From positions 1 through 33,376 of the forward strand of contig NZ_BDJK01000024.1 in the NCBI RefSeq assembly GCF_001950255.1: 33,376 bases of DNA. The letters are read 5' to 3'. The notes below the pieces were generated by a model. That model was not told the DNA's origin, made no database searches, and saw nothing but the letters and a program-made list of their open reading frames with translations. Made by a program: the position numbers and the translations under genes. The stretch is from Carboxydothermus pertinax (GTDB lineage: Bacteria; Bacillota; Z-2901; Carboxydothermales; Carboxydothermaceae). Shown one piece after another: positions 24,301 through 32,683 of the stretch (its first letter is position 1; each line of letters begins with the position of its first letter).

Positions 24301-24340
24301 AGGAGGTGAAGATAAACACCTTTAAAGGGTGTAAAATCTT
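24301..24340 (+). promoter_or_regulatory. Leader of hdrC with a strong upstream Shine-Dalgarno sequence and hairpin
   Basis: AGGAGGTGA at 24301-24309 is a perfect ribosome site, but no start codon lies at the usual distance. ACACC (24316-24320) pairs with GGTGT (24328-24332) around TTTAAAG before the ATG at 24341; the right arm AAAGGGTG is the nearer, weaker ribosome site. The hairpin could mask it or shorten the spacer to the strong site. Confidence 0.4.
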
Positions 24341-24907
24341 ATGAATGTTCTAAATTATACAAAGTTGCAGGATCAAAAGTTTATTGAAGAATTAGAAACG
24401 GAAAGCGGTCAGCACCTGAAAGATTGCTATCAATGCGGTAAATGTACTGCTGGCTGCCCGGTGGCTTTTGCTATGGATTATACTCCTAACCAGGTCATGC
24501 ATTTGTCGAAACTTGGTTTGGGAGAGGAGGTTTTAAGAAGCAGGACAATCTGGATATGTGCTTCCTGTAATACTTGTACCACTCGCTGTCCCAAAAACAT
24601 TGATATTGCCCGGGTGATGGACAGCCTAAGGATTATGGCCCGTCGGAAGGGCTATACGGCTAACAGCCGTAACGTAGCTGCTTTTAACCGAATTTTCCTG
24701 GATATGGTTAAAAATTACGGGAAGAGTTACGAACTGGGATTAATACTTAATTTTAACCTGAAAACTGGTCAACCTTTTAAAGATGTTGGGCTAGGTCCGA
24801 AAATGTTGGCTTTAGGAAAGCTTGCCTTTTTCCCATCTAAGGTAAAAAATTCAAGGGAAATAAAAAGGATTTTTGAAACTATAGAAAAACTGGAGGGCGG
24901 CAATTAA
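24341..24907 (+). CDS. hdrC: Heterodisulfide reductase-like subunit C
   Basis: 188 aa iron-sulfur protein that carries electrons between HdrA and HdrB. Two [4Fe-4S] motifs: CYQCGKCTAGCP near residue 28 and CASCNTCTTRCP near 70. The remainder is the helical region of HdrC. Start ATG 24341 as discussed for its leader. It is the first gene of a hdrC-hdrB-hdrA-mvhD/flxD-flx operon, with no stops between genes of more than 25 bases. The physiological disulfide substrate in bacteria is not known; DsrC-like proteins or small thiols are candidates, and no DsrC gene is in the window. Confidence 0.92.
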   Translation: MNVLNYTKLQDQKFIEELETESGQHLKDCYQCGKCTAGCPVAFAMDYTPNQVMHLSKLGLGEEVLRSRTIWICASCNTCTTRCPKNIDIARVMDSLRIMARRKGYTANSRNVAAFNRIFLDMVKNYGKSYELGLILNFNLKTGQPFKDVGLGPKMLALGKLAFFPSKVKNSREIKRIFETIEKLEGGN

Positions 24908-25770
24908 TGAAATACGCATATTATCCCGGTTGTTCCCTCCACTCAACCGCTAAAGAATACGATATGTCCACCAAAAAGGTGGCCAAAGCCTTAAATATTG
25001 AGCTGGTGGAAATTCCCGACTGGAATTGCTGCGGTGCTACTGCCGGTCACAGCACCAGCCATTTGCTGGCGGTGGCCCTGGGGGCTCGGAACCTTGCCCA
25101 AGCAGAAAGTTTAGGCCTGGACGTTGCTGCACCGTGCGCTGCCTGTTACCAGCGGTTGGTGGTGGCAGAAAGAGAAATGAAAGAAAACCCGGAAATCCGG
25201 GAGAAAATCAATTCCACTTTAGAAAAACCCTATGAAGGAAATAACCATACTTATTCACTGGTGGAAGTAGTAGCCAAGGCTAAAGAGCAAATAGAAAATT
25301 TAAAAGTTAAATCTTTCGAAGGATTAAAAGTTGCAGCTTATTACGGTTGCCTTTTGGTGAAGCCGCCAAAGATTATGCAGTTTGACGACCCGGAGAATCC
25401 GCAAATTTTGGATGACCTGGTGCGGGCAACCGGGGCTGAGGCCGTGGACTGGTCGTTTAAGACCGAATGCTGTGGTGGGGCTTTGGCGGTTTCCAATACG
25501 GGAATAGTTTTAAAGCTTACCCGGGATATTTTACGGGTAGCCCGGGACCGGGGAGCCGATGTGATAGTTACGGCTTGTCCCCTTTGTCAATCTAACCTTG
25601 ACATGCGTCAGGGACAAATTAAAGAAGCTTTTGGCGAGGAGTTTAACATCCCTGTATTGTACTTTACCGAGCTAATTGGTTTAGCTTTGGGTTTAAAGCC
25701 CGAAGAACTTGGCTTAAATTCCCACTTTGTTAGCACCAAAAAAGTACTGGAGTGGAGAGATGCACGATGA
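24907..25770 (+). CDS. hdrB: Heterodisulfide reductase-like subunit B
   Basis: 287 aa catalytic disulfide-reducing subunit with two CCG domains. The first gives [15 protein letters not shown] at residue 4 and [13 protein letters not shown] near 39, then APCAACYQR. The second gives [10 protein letters not shown] near 142, and [10 protein letters not shown] with [13 protein letters not shown]. These cysteine sets hold the unusual noncubane [4Fe-4S] clusters that split disulfides in methanogen HdrB. Start ATG 24907 overlaps the last base of the hdrC stop (TAATG). It ends in ATGA, overlapping the start of hdrA by four bases. Confidence 0.93.
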   Translation: MKYAYYPGCSLHSTAKEYDMSTKKVAKALNIELVEIPDWNCCGATAGHSTSHLLAVALGARNLAQAESLGLDVAAPCAACYQRLVVAEREMKENPEIREKINSTLEKPYEGNNHTYSLVEVVAKAKEQIENLKVKSFEGLKVAAYYGCLLVKPPKIMQFDDPENPQILDDLVRATGAEAVDWSFKTECCGGALAVSNTGIVLKLTRDILRVARDRGADVIVTACPLCQSNLDMRQGQIKEAFGEEFNIPVLYFTELIGLALGLKPEELGLNSHFVSTKKVLEWRDAR

Positions 25771-27749
25771 AGAGAATAGGCGTATTTGTTTGCTGGTGCG
25801 GTTCCAATATTGGTGGGGTCGTTGATGTCCCGAGGGTAGCCGAAGCGGCAAAGGAAATGCCCAATGTAGTTTTTGCTACCGATTATAAGTACATGTGCTC
25901 GGAGCCTGGACAAGAGCTCATCATTAAAGCGGCTAAAGAACATAATCTCGACAGGGTAGTGGTTGCTTCTTGTTCCCCGCGCTTGCATGAACCGACCTTT
26001 AGAAAAGCCGCTGAACGGGCAGGACTTAACCCCTATATGTTTGAAATGGCTAATATCCGGGAGCACGACGCCTGGGTTCATGCAAAAGAGCCAGAAAAGG
26101 CAACGGAAAAAGCGATTGAACTGGTAAGACGAGCGGTCTTTAAAGCTGCCCGCTTGGAACCCCTTTTTAAATCGGCTATAGGCATTACGAAAAAAGCCCT
26201 GGTTATCGGTGGTGGTATTGCCGGTATTCAAGCAGCTCTGGATATTGCTGACGCTGGCTATCAGGTTGTCTTAGTAGAAAAAGAGCCGACCATTGGCGGG
26301 AAAATGGCCCAGCTGGATAAAACATTCCCTACTTTAGACTGCTCCAGCTGAATATCTACACCCAAGATGGCGGCTGCGGCGCAGCACCCAAACATTAAAC
26401 TTTATACTTATGCCGAAGTTACGGAAGTTTCCGGTTATATCGGCAATTTTGAAGTTACCATTAAACAAAAAGCTAAATCGGTAGACCACAACAAATGTAC
26501 CGGTTGCGGTACTTGCTGGGAAAAGTGCCCGACCAAAGTTGATAGCGAATTTGACCTGGGTCTTGGTAAAAGAAAGGCAATTTTTATCCCCTTTGCCCAG
26601 GCTGTTCCCAATAAACCGGTAATTGACCGGTCAACCTGCCGGCAGTTTACCAAAGGTAAATGCGGAGTTTGCCAGAAGGTCTGCCCTACCGGTGCCATAG
26701 ATTATGACCAGCAGGATGAATTTGTCAAAGAAAAAGTTGGCGCCATTATCATGGCTACCGGCTATGACCTGTTTGAGTGGGAAAAGGTTTACGGTGAATA
26801 CGGCTATGGCCAATATCCGGACGTGATAACCGGATTACACTTTGAACGGATGGCTAGTGCTTCCGGGCCTACCGGCGGTAAAATAATCCGCCCCTCTGAC
26901 GGTAAGGAACCTAAAACTGTGGTCTTTATTAAATGTGTGGGTTCCCGGGATGACCAAAAGGGTAAAAGCTACTGTTCCCGGGCGTGCTGTATGTATACCG
27001 CCAAGCATGCCCATCAGGTTTTAGAGAAAATTCCCGATGCTAAAGCATATATTTTCTATATGGACGTACGGACTGCCGGAAAAATGTACGAGGAGTTTTA
27101 TGCCAAAACCATGGAAGACGGTGCGCAGTATATCCGTGGTCGGGTATCGAAAATTTATCCCCTGGGGGATAAACTAATTGTCCGGGGGGCCGATACCTTA
27201 GCGGGAGTGCCGGTAGAAATTGAAGCGGATCTGGTAGTCCTGGCTACCGCGATGGTACCGGCGAAAGGTTCCGAGGAAATTGCTAAAATCGTCGGCTTCT
27301 CTTTAGATAAAGATGGTTTCTTCCAGGAAGCTCACCCCAAACTTGGGCCGGTGGAAACCACTACCGGTGGAGTCTTTTTAGCCGGTGCCTGTCAGGGACC
27401 AAAAGATATTCCGGACACGGTAGCGCAGGCCAGCGCTGCTGCGGCTAAAGCTATTGGCCTTCTGGCTAAGGACCAATTGGCAGCTGAACCGATTGTCAGC
27501 CAGGTAAACGAAGAGCTTTGCTCGGGCTGCGAATTGTGTAAGCCAATTTGTCCGTACAAAGCTATTGATATGAAGAAAATTTCCGAACGGGCCCACGGTA
27601 AGGTAATTGAGCGTACTGTGGCTACGGTAAATACCAGCCTGTGCCAGGGCTGCGGTGCTTGTACTGTTGCCTGCCGGGTAGGAGCCCTCAACCTTAAAGG
27701 CTTTACCAATGAACAGCTCCTGGCGGAGGTGGAAGCAATATGTCTGTAG
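25767..27749 (+). CDS. hdrA: Selenocysteine-containing heterodisulfide reductase-like subunit A
   Basis: Flavoprotein core of a flavin-based bifurcating complex, 660 aa when UGA 26349-26351 is read as selenocysteine (residue 195). N-terminal part [23 protein letters not shown] site [20 protein letters not shown] at 146; then [16 protein letters not shown], where cysteine HdrAs have a cysteine at the U. A [4Fe-4S] ferredoxin-type motif [12 protein letters not shown] lies near 244, and two more near 585 and 626. The frame continues on both sides and the downstream half would lack a start and ribosome site. A candidate SECIS hairpin follows the UGA. ATG 25767 overlaps the hdrB stop (ATGA). HdrA selenoproteins are known in Methanococcus and some Clostridia. 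Confidence 0.95.
26368..26390 (+). promoter_or_regulatory. Candidate SECIS hairpin of hdrA
   Basis: GCTGC (26373-26377) pairs with GCAGC (26381-26385) around GGC, with TGG/CCA (26368-26370 with 26388-26390) below a 2x2 internal loop. The loop centre is about 28 bases after the UGA, near the usual bacterial SECIS spacing (slightly long). Not folded by program. Confidence 0.55.
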
Positions 27750-28171
27750 AACAAAATTTTGAACCGAAAATTATTGCCTTTTTTTGCAACTGGTGTAGTT
27801 ACGCCGGAGCAGATTTGGCGGGGGTCAGCCGGATGCAATATCCTACTAATTTGCGGATTATCCGGGTGCCCTGCTCCGGTCGGGTAAACCCCCAGTTTGT
27901 CATTAAAGCTTTTCAGCGGGGTATAGATGGCGTGCTGGTATCGGGCTGACATCCCGGAGACTGCCACTATGTTAGTGGCAACTACTATACCCGGAGAAGG
28001 TTTCTTTTAATGAAACGGCTTTTTGAATTTATTGGTTTTGAGCCGGGTAGGTTCCATGCCCGCTGGATTTCCGGCTCGGAGGCCCAGAAAGTGGTGGAAA
28101 CCGCCAAAAAAGTTACCGAAGAGGTGCGGGCCTTAGGACCAAACAAGAAGATGAGGGATGACCGATGCTAA
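27740..28171 (+). CDS. mvhD: Selenocysteine-containing MvhD/FlxD-type iron-sulfur protein
   Basis: Small electron-transfer subunit that docks to HdrA and passes electrons from the partner module. 143 aa when UGA 27947-27949 is read as selenocysteine (residue 70). It reads [18 protein letters not shown], then [21 protein letters not shown], then [17 protein letters not shown], where relatives have GCHPGDCHY or the same U. The C-terminal half continues in frame ([16 protein letters not shown]) to a TAA and would have no start by itself. ATG 27740 overlaps the hdrA end by ten bases; GGAGGTGG lies eight bases upstream. It is named FlxD in the bacterial FlxABCD-HdrABC nomenclature. A perfect hairpin follows the UGA. 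Its stop is seven bases past the start of the next gene. Confidence 0.95.
27962..27980 (+). promoter_or_regulatory. SECIS hairpin of mvhD/flxD
   Basis: TGCCACTA (27962-27969) and TAGTGGCA (27973-27980) form a perfect 8-bp stem around TGT. An outer CCGG/CCGG pairing (27953-27956 with the CCGG near 27992) is possible. The loop centre is 22 bases after the UGA at 27947-27949, the expected position for a bacterial SECIS. Confidence 0.8.
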
Positions 28172-29118
28172 AAGATAAAATTAAATCTACCGTTAACTCC
28201 CTTTTAGAAAATAAACAGGTGGACTTTGTCATTGGTTATGGTGCCGGTTCTGATGCCGGGACCGTAAGACCCGCTTTTGTAAAATCCGCGAGCGAAGTGG
28301 AGCAGTTAATTTGGTCGCCTTTTGCTGTTAATAATTTAGCCAAGTTCGTGATGGACCATCTCTATGAAGACATTAAAATTGGGGTTATTGTAAAGGGTTG
28401 TGATTCCCGTTCAGTAGTGCGGTTAGTTCAGGATAAAGTCTTTCCCCGGGAAAACTTTTATGTAATTGGAATACCCTGCAAAGGTATTCTTGATAAAAAT
28501 AAAGTAGCTCGGGATTTTGATCTATCTGGCGAATTTGTGGATTTTGAAGAGCAGGGCGACAATGTAATAGTAAAAACTACCAAAGGTGAACTTAAAATTA
28601 AAAAAGAAGATTACCTGATGGATAAATGTTACCGGTGTGAAACCCCAACGCCGGTGGTGTATGATGTATTATTAGGTGAGGAAGTAGCACCCTTTAGAAT
28701 GGACGAATATGAGGATGTTAAGGCAATTGAAAATCTCTCGGTAGAAGAAAAATCCAAGTACTGGGATAAACAGTTTGAAAAATGCATCCGTTGTTATGCT
28801 TGTCGGAATGTTTGTTCTGCTTGTAACTGCCGGGATTGCGTCTTTGATATGGCAGAACCCAACTGGGTTGGGAAAGCAGCTAATTTATCGGAAAATACTG
28901 CCTTTCATTTAATCCGGGCCTGGCACGTGGCAGGCCGCTGTGTCGATTGCGGTGAGTGTTCCCGGGTTTGTCCCATGGGCATTCCGGTTAATACTTTAAA
29001 CCGGAAAATGATTAAAGACATGAAAGAACTGTTCTCGGTAGAAACTCCGGGTAAAAATCCCGAACAAGGGGCGGTTCTGGGAAGCTTCAGAACTGATGAC
29101 CCGGAAGAGTTTATGTAG
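28165..29118 (+). CDS. FrhB/FdhB-like iron-sulfur protein of the Flx module (FlxC-type)
   Basis: 317 aa iron-sulfur protein, probably feeding electrons from the FAD subunit to MvhD/FlxD. The N-terminal half (SPFAVNNLAKFVMDHLY, IGVIVKGCDSRSVVRLVQDK, YVIGIPCKGILDKN) resembles F420-hydrogenase or formate-dehydrogenase beta subunits; no F420 use is implied. Cysteines follow at DKCYRCETP, CIRCYACRNVCSACNCRDCV and CVDCGECSRVCPMGIP, giving two or more [4Fe-4S] clusters. ATG 28165 starts seven bases before the mvhD stop, with GAGGGATGACC as ribosome site. Which of this and the next gene corresponds to FlxB or FlxC is my inference from order. Confidence 0.8.
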   Translation: MLKDKIKSTVNSLLENKQVDFVIGYGAGSDAGTVRPAFVKSASEVEQLIWSPFAVNNLAKFVMDHLYEDIKIGVIVKGCDSRSVVRLVQDKVFPRENFYVIGIPCKGILDKNKVARDFDLSGEFVDFEEQGDNVIVKTTKGELKIKKEDYLMDKCYRCETPTPVVYDVLLGEEVAPFRMDEYEDVKAIENLSVEEKSKYWDKQFEKCIRCYACRNVCSACNCRDCVFDMAEPNWVGKAANLSENTAFHLIRAWHVAGRCVDCGECSRVCPMGIPVNTLNRKMIKDMKELFSVETPGKNPEQGAVLGSFRTDDPEEFM

Positions 29119-29141
29119 TTAAACCTACGAGGTGACTTAAG

Positions 29142-30170
29142 ATGAGAAAAGGATACATTTCAAAAGATAAGCTTATGCCCTGGCTGGGCGCTATTCGGGA
29201 AAAGTTTCCCTTAATTGCCCCGGTACAGGAAGATGGTTTATCGTTATTTAAAGAGGTAGAAAAGGTAGAGGATATTGTCCTGGATTACGGGATTACCCGG
29301 ATGCCTCCTAAAGACCTTTTCTTTCCCCAGACCGAAAAAATGTTTCGCATTAAAAACAAAAATAATATGGCGATTGAATTAGAAACCCCGGAAAAAATAA
29401 CCGACGAACTGGTACTGTTTGGCGTTCACTCCTGCGATTTAAAAAGTATCTTAGCTTTAGATCCGGTATTTACTACTCGCTTTCCCGACCGGTACTATCA
29501 GGAGCGCCGGGATAAAACTTACGTAATTGGTTTATCTTGCACTAAAGCCTTACCTACCTGCTTTTGTACTGCCTACGGCATTAATCCAACGGATGCCGAA
29601 GGAGCCGATATTCACTTAACAGAACTGGGAGATAAATATCTGGTGGAAGTGGCTACTGACCGGGGGGAACGGTTGATTGCCGAGGTTCCCGGAGTGGTTT
29701 TTGAGGATGTAGCTACATTAGAAGCAGAAAAAGAAAAGCTTACCCAAAAAGTTAGAGGGGAAATTACTTCTGTTGACTTAACCGGGGTTAAAGAGGTTTT
29801 GGATGAAAACTTTGAACTTCCCCTCTGGGAAAAGTGGGCGCAAAAATGCCTTGGTTGTGGTATTTGTACTTATGTTTGCCCGACCTGTCATTGCTTTGAC
29901 ATCAATGATTTTAATCGTGGCGATGGGGTTGGGGAGCGTTTTAGGTGCTGGGATTCGTGTATGTTTTCCGATTTTACCCGGATGGCTGGCGGCCATAACC
30001 CGCGTCCTACAAAGAAAGAGCGGGTTAGAAACCGTTTTATGCATAAACTTAAATACCACCTTGACCGGTATAATCTGGTAGGGTGCGTAGGCTGCGGCCG
30101 CTGTGTGCAACGTTGCCCCGAGAATATTGACATCCGGGCAATAATTTCCGACATAAAGGGTGGGGTGTAA
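29142..30170 (+). CDS. Iron-sulfur electron-transfer subunit, sulfhydrogenase beta type (FlxB-type)
   Basis: 342 aa, similar to HydB/sulfhydrogenase beta subunits and bacterial FlxB. The N-terminal half has VLFGVHSCDLKSILALDPVF; cysteines at SCTKALPTCFCTAYG follow. The C-terminal half has two [4Fe-4S] motifs: CLGCGICTYVCPTCHCFD near 233, with a nearby CWDSCMFSDFTR, and CVGCGRCVQRCPENIDI near 313. It would bridge the FAD/NAD subunit encoded next and the rest of the complex. Start ATG 29142 has GAGGTGA seven bases upstream. It overlaps the next gene start by one base (TAATG). Confidence 0.85.
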   Translation: MRKGYISKDKLMPWLGAIREKFPLIAPVQEDGLSLFKEVEKVEDIVLDYGITRMPPKDLFFPQTEKMFRIKNKNNMAIELETPEKITDELVLFGVHSCDLKSILALDPVFTTRFPDRYYQERRDKTYVIGLSCTKALPTCFCTAYGINPTDAEGADIHLTELGDKYLVEVATDRGERLIAEVPGVVFEDVATLEAEKEKLTQKVRGEITSVDLTGVKEVLDENFELPLWEKWAQKCLGCGICTYVCPTCHCFDINDFNRGDGVGERFRCWDSCMFSDFTRMAGGHNPRPTKKERVRNRFMHKLKYHLDRYNLVGCVGCGRCVQRCPENIDIRAIISDIKGGV

Positions 30171-31012
30171 TGGCTCTGGAAAATCCATTATTACCGTATA
30201 TTGCGACCATAACCAAGGTGATTGACGAAACTCCCGATGTGAAAACCTTTCAAATGGTGTTTGATGATCCCGAAGTTTTTGAGGTATTTAAACAAAAACC
30301 CGGGCAGGTAGCACAAATTTCTATTTTTGGAGTTGGAGAAGCGACTATCTCGATTACATCGTCCCCAACCCGTACCGGGATGCTGGAGTTTTCCATTAAA
30401 AAAGTAGGTAGGCTTACTTCGGTTATCCACCAGATGGGGCCCGGGATGAAGGTGGGTATCCGAGGACCATATGGCAATCATTTTCCGTATGATATGATGA
30501 AAGGAAAGGACCTTTTGTTTATTGGCGGTGGTATTGGTCTTGCCCCGCTACGCTCTCTGATCGACTTTGTTCTGGCTCCGGAAAACCGGCAGGATTACGG
30601 CAAAGTTGAAATCCTTTATGGTGCCCGGTCCGCGGCGGATCTTTGCTTTAAGTACGACCTTTTTGACAACTGGCCTAAGAAGCCCGGTACCAAAGTATAT
30701 GTTACCATCGACCGGCCCGAAGAAGGCTGGGATGGACATGTGGGCTTTGTGCCTGCATATTTAGAAGAAATTAACCCAAATCCTGAAAACAAGGTCACTA
30801 TTACCTGTGGTCCGCCTATCATGATAAAGTTTGTCTTACAGGCTTTAGAAAAAATGGGTTATTCCGAAGACCAGGTAGTTACTACCTTAGAGCTAAAGAT
30901 GAAGTGTGGTATTGGAAAGTGTGGACGCTGCAATATCGGAAGCAAATTTGTTTGCGTTGATGGACCTGTCTTTACCTTAAGGGAACTTAAAAAATTACCT
31001 CCCGAGTTTTAA
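30170..31012 (+). CDS. FAD/NAD(P)-binding oxidoreductase, sulfhydrogenase gamma type (FlxA-type)
   Basis: 280 aa; the pyridine nucleotide entry site of the complex. An FAD-binding domain (KPGQVAQISIFGVGEATISI, ISITSSPTRTGMLEFSIKKVGRLT) is followed by an NAD-binding domain (LLFIGGGIGLAPLRSLIDF near 120, VTITCGPPIMIKFVLQALEKMG near 225). At the end CGIGKCGRCNIGSKFVCVDGP holds a [2Fe-2S] cluster with four cysteines in the PyrK/HydG pattern. Together with Hdr-Flx it would oxidise NADH and reduce ferredoxin and a disulfide, or run in reverse. ATG 30170 overlaps the previous stop by one base. A terminator follows at once, so it ends the operon. Confidence 0.9.
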   Translation: MALENPLLPYIATITKVIDETPDVKTFQMVFDDPEVFEVFKQKPGQVAQISIFGVGEATISITSSPTRTGMLEFSIKKVGRLTSVIHQMGPGMKVGIRGPYGNHFPYDMMKGKDLLFIGGGIGLAPLRSLIDFVLAPENRQDYGKVEILYGARSAADLCFKYDLFDNWPKKPGTKVYVTIDRPEEGWDGHVGFVPAYLEEINPNPENKVTITCGPPIMIKFVLQALEKMGYSEDQVVTTLELKMKCGIGKCGRCNIGSKFVCVDGPVFTLRELKKLPPEF

Positions 31013-31017
31013 AAAAT

Positions 31018-31045
31018 GCCCGGTGTTTGCCGGGCTTTATTTTTT
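31018..31045 (+). terminator. Terminator of the hdr-flx operon
   Basis: GCCCGG (31018-31023) pairs with CCGGGC (31030-31035) around TGTTTG, followed by TTTATTTTTT. Confidence 0.92.
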
Positions 31046-31138
31046 CTGGTTTCCTATAAATTTTTGTAGAAATTAGGGAAAAAATGTAGAAAAATTTGGT
31101 AAAAAATAGCACTGAAGCTGAAAGGAAATCTCAGCCAA

Positions 31139-31190
31139 TTGTCGAAAATAATAATTAATTAGAGTAAAAGGACATTTCGGGAGGTAAACC
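31139..31190 (+). promoter_or_regulatory. Spo0A-like box and ribosome site before the kinase gene
   Basis: TTGTCGAAAA (TGTCGAA at 31140-31146) matches the Spo0A box, about 45 bases before the TTG start. GGGAGGT at 31180-31186 is the ribosome site. No clear -10/-35 pair was picked out. Confidence 0.4.
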
Positions 31191-32264
31191 TTGAAGACCA
31201 ATCGTTTAACGAATTTTTATTATTTAATCTTAAATGATTCTCCCAATATTATCCTTGCTATAGACCCGGATTATAAAATTGTTTTTTTTAACAAGACCGC
31301 GGAAAAGATTTTTGGCATAAAAAGAGAAGAAGTTCTGGGCAAAGATTTTCAACAATTTTTTCAAAAACTTGGTCTTCTGGAACGGTCCCGATTAGTAGAT
31401 TCCCTTAAATACCGGAAGGTTTTTGAAATAGAAAATATTCCTTTAAAAATAGGCGAGCACCAAAAACATTTTTGGGGTAAAAGCTATCCTGTAATAGATC
31501 AAACGGGAGAGCTTTTAGGTGCCGTATTAGTAGGATGGGATACTCACGGGAAACAAGTGGTAGGTCAGGAACATATCAACCACGAAAAATTCGCGGTGAT
31601 AAAAACCATAGCTGCCGGCACTGCCCACGAGATACGAAACCCTCTGACTACCGTAAAAGGTTTTATCCAACTTCTAGGGCAAGAAAAGCTTCAAGACCAG
31701 GAAAGCAAAGTATTTTTAGACACTATCGTACAAGAAATAAATCGTATTGAAAAGATAATAGCTGATCTTTTAGTGTTGTCCCATGATAGTGGACTTAAAA
31801 AAGGTATAGTAAATTTAAACCGTCTGGTGGAAAGAGCTTCCGAAAGCATTGCTCCGGCAGCATATTTAAATAATATTTCCATTATTAAAAATTTAAATTA
31901 TGGCTTACCTTTAATTTTGGGCGATGATGAGCGACTTTTTTTCGTGCTTACCAATCTTTTAACCAATGCCTGCGAAGCTATTGGTAAAGATGGCCTAATT
32001 ACCCTGGAGACTTTTTTTGATGAAAAAGAAGGAAAAGTTGGTTTAAGGATTTCCGATAACGGTCCGGGTGTTCCCGAAGAACTTCAGAGTAAAATTTTTG
32101 AGCCGTTTTTTACCACCAAAACGGAAGGGACGGGGCTTGGACTTGCAATTTGCTACCGGACGGTTGAGGAACATAACGGTAGCATTAAAGTTTACAATAA
32201 CGCTTCCGGTGGGGCGACTTTTGAGATTACCTTACCCTTAAATTTAGAAAATGCTTACTCCTAA
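31191..32264 (+). CDS. Soluble PAS-domain sensor histidine kinase (sporulation-kinase type)
   Basis: 357 aa cytoplasmic kinase. An N-terminal PAS domain (IILAIDPDYKIVFFNKTAEKIFGIKREEVLGKDF) is followed by a dimerisation domain with the phospho-acceptor in TAHEIRNPLTTVKGFIQLLG. ATP-binding boxes follow: ANLLTNACEAIGKDG... read as LLTNACEAI (N box), RISDNGPGVPEE (G1), FFTTKTEGTGLGLAI (F and G2). No membrane segment and no response regulator gene nearby, as in the orphan kinases that feed Spo0F/Spo0A. TTG 31191 has GGGAGGT about five bases upstream. A Spo0A-like box lies in its leader. Signal unknown. Its 3' end overlaps the convergent gene by 21 bases. Confidence 0.9.
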   Translation: MKTNRLTNFYYLILNDSPNIILAIDPDYKIVFFNKTAEKIFGIKREEVLGKDFQQFFQKLGLLERSRLVDSLKYRKVFEIENIPLKIGEHQKHFWGKSYPVIDQTGELLGAVLVGWDTHGKQVVGQEHINHEKFAVIKTIAAGTAHEIRNPLTTVKGFIQLLGQEKLQDQESKVFLDTIVQEINRIEKIIADLLVLSHDSGLKKGIVNLNRLVERASESIAPAAYLNNISIIKNLNYGLPLILGDDERLFFVLTNLLTNACEAIGKDGLITLETFFDEKEGKVGLRISDNGPGVPEELQSKIFEPFFTTKTEGTGLGLAICYRTVEEHNGSIKVYNNASGGATFEITLPLNLENAYS

Positions 32265-32603
32265 AATGCCTCCAATTGCCCCTGCTAAAAGAATAACCAG
32301 GCTTTTTTCTAAGAAAACCACAAAGGAAAAAGGAGAATGAAAGACCCAGAGGGAAAAAACAAAGAAGATAACGATAAAAATTCCGCCAAGGTAAAGGCCG
32401 TGCCAGAGGCCTTTTTTTTGTGCCTTTCTTCCGGCGACAAAGCCTCCGGCTAAAAGGCTTAAAAAGATAACGCTAAAGCTTAAAATTGTCCACCAGGTAA
32501 AGTTAGTGGTAAAATAGTAAAAAATAACAGCAAAAATAGTACCAAAAACTAAAAGTGTTCCCAGGGCAATAATGAAGCCCCAGAATAATGCCCGGGCATT
32601 CAT
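32244..32603 (-). CDS. TIGR04086-family small membrane protein
   Basis: 119 aa with four hydrophobic segments, starting near residues 5 (FWGFIIALGTLLVFGTIFAVI), 36 (WTILSFSVIFLSLLAGGF), 66 and 95. A short basic loop (AGRKAQKKGLWHG) follows the second segment; this GGFVAGRKA-KGxxHGL pattern is what I associate with the TIGR04086 family in Firmicutes, of unknown function. ATG at 32603-32601 is preferred because AAAGGAGG (reverse strand) lies eight bases upstream; longer versions to 32660 lack a site. Convergent with the kinase gene. Confidence 0.82.
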   Translation of the reverse strand: MNARALFWGFIIALGTLLVFGTIFAVIFYYFTTNFTWWTILSFSVIFLSLLAGGFVAGRKAQKKGLWHGLYLGGIFIVIFFVFSLWVFHSPFSFVVFLEKSLVILLAGAIGGILGVSIF

Positions 32604-32683
32604 AGAAAATTCCTCCTTTAAAATTCCTTTTACCAATAAAATATGAACTCTTTTAATCATTAAGAACAGTTGAGGTGAAGAAA

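Noticed and set aside
24306-24343. GTG-started leader peptide (MKINTFKGCKIL) before hdrC
   Set aside because: The GTG lies inside the AGGAGGTGA itself, so it has no ribosome site.
26349-26351. UGA read as the true end of hdrA, with a separate gene starting at 26367
   Set aside because: The joined frame restores a full-length HdrA with motif continuity across the UGA; the downstream part has no ribosome site and a candidate SECIS follows.
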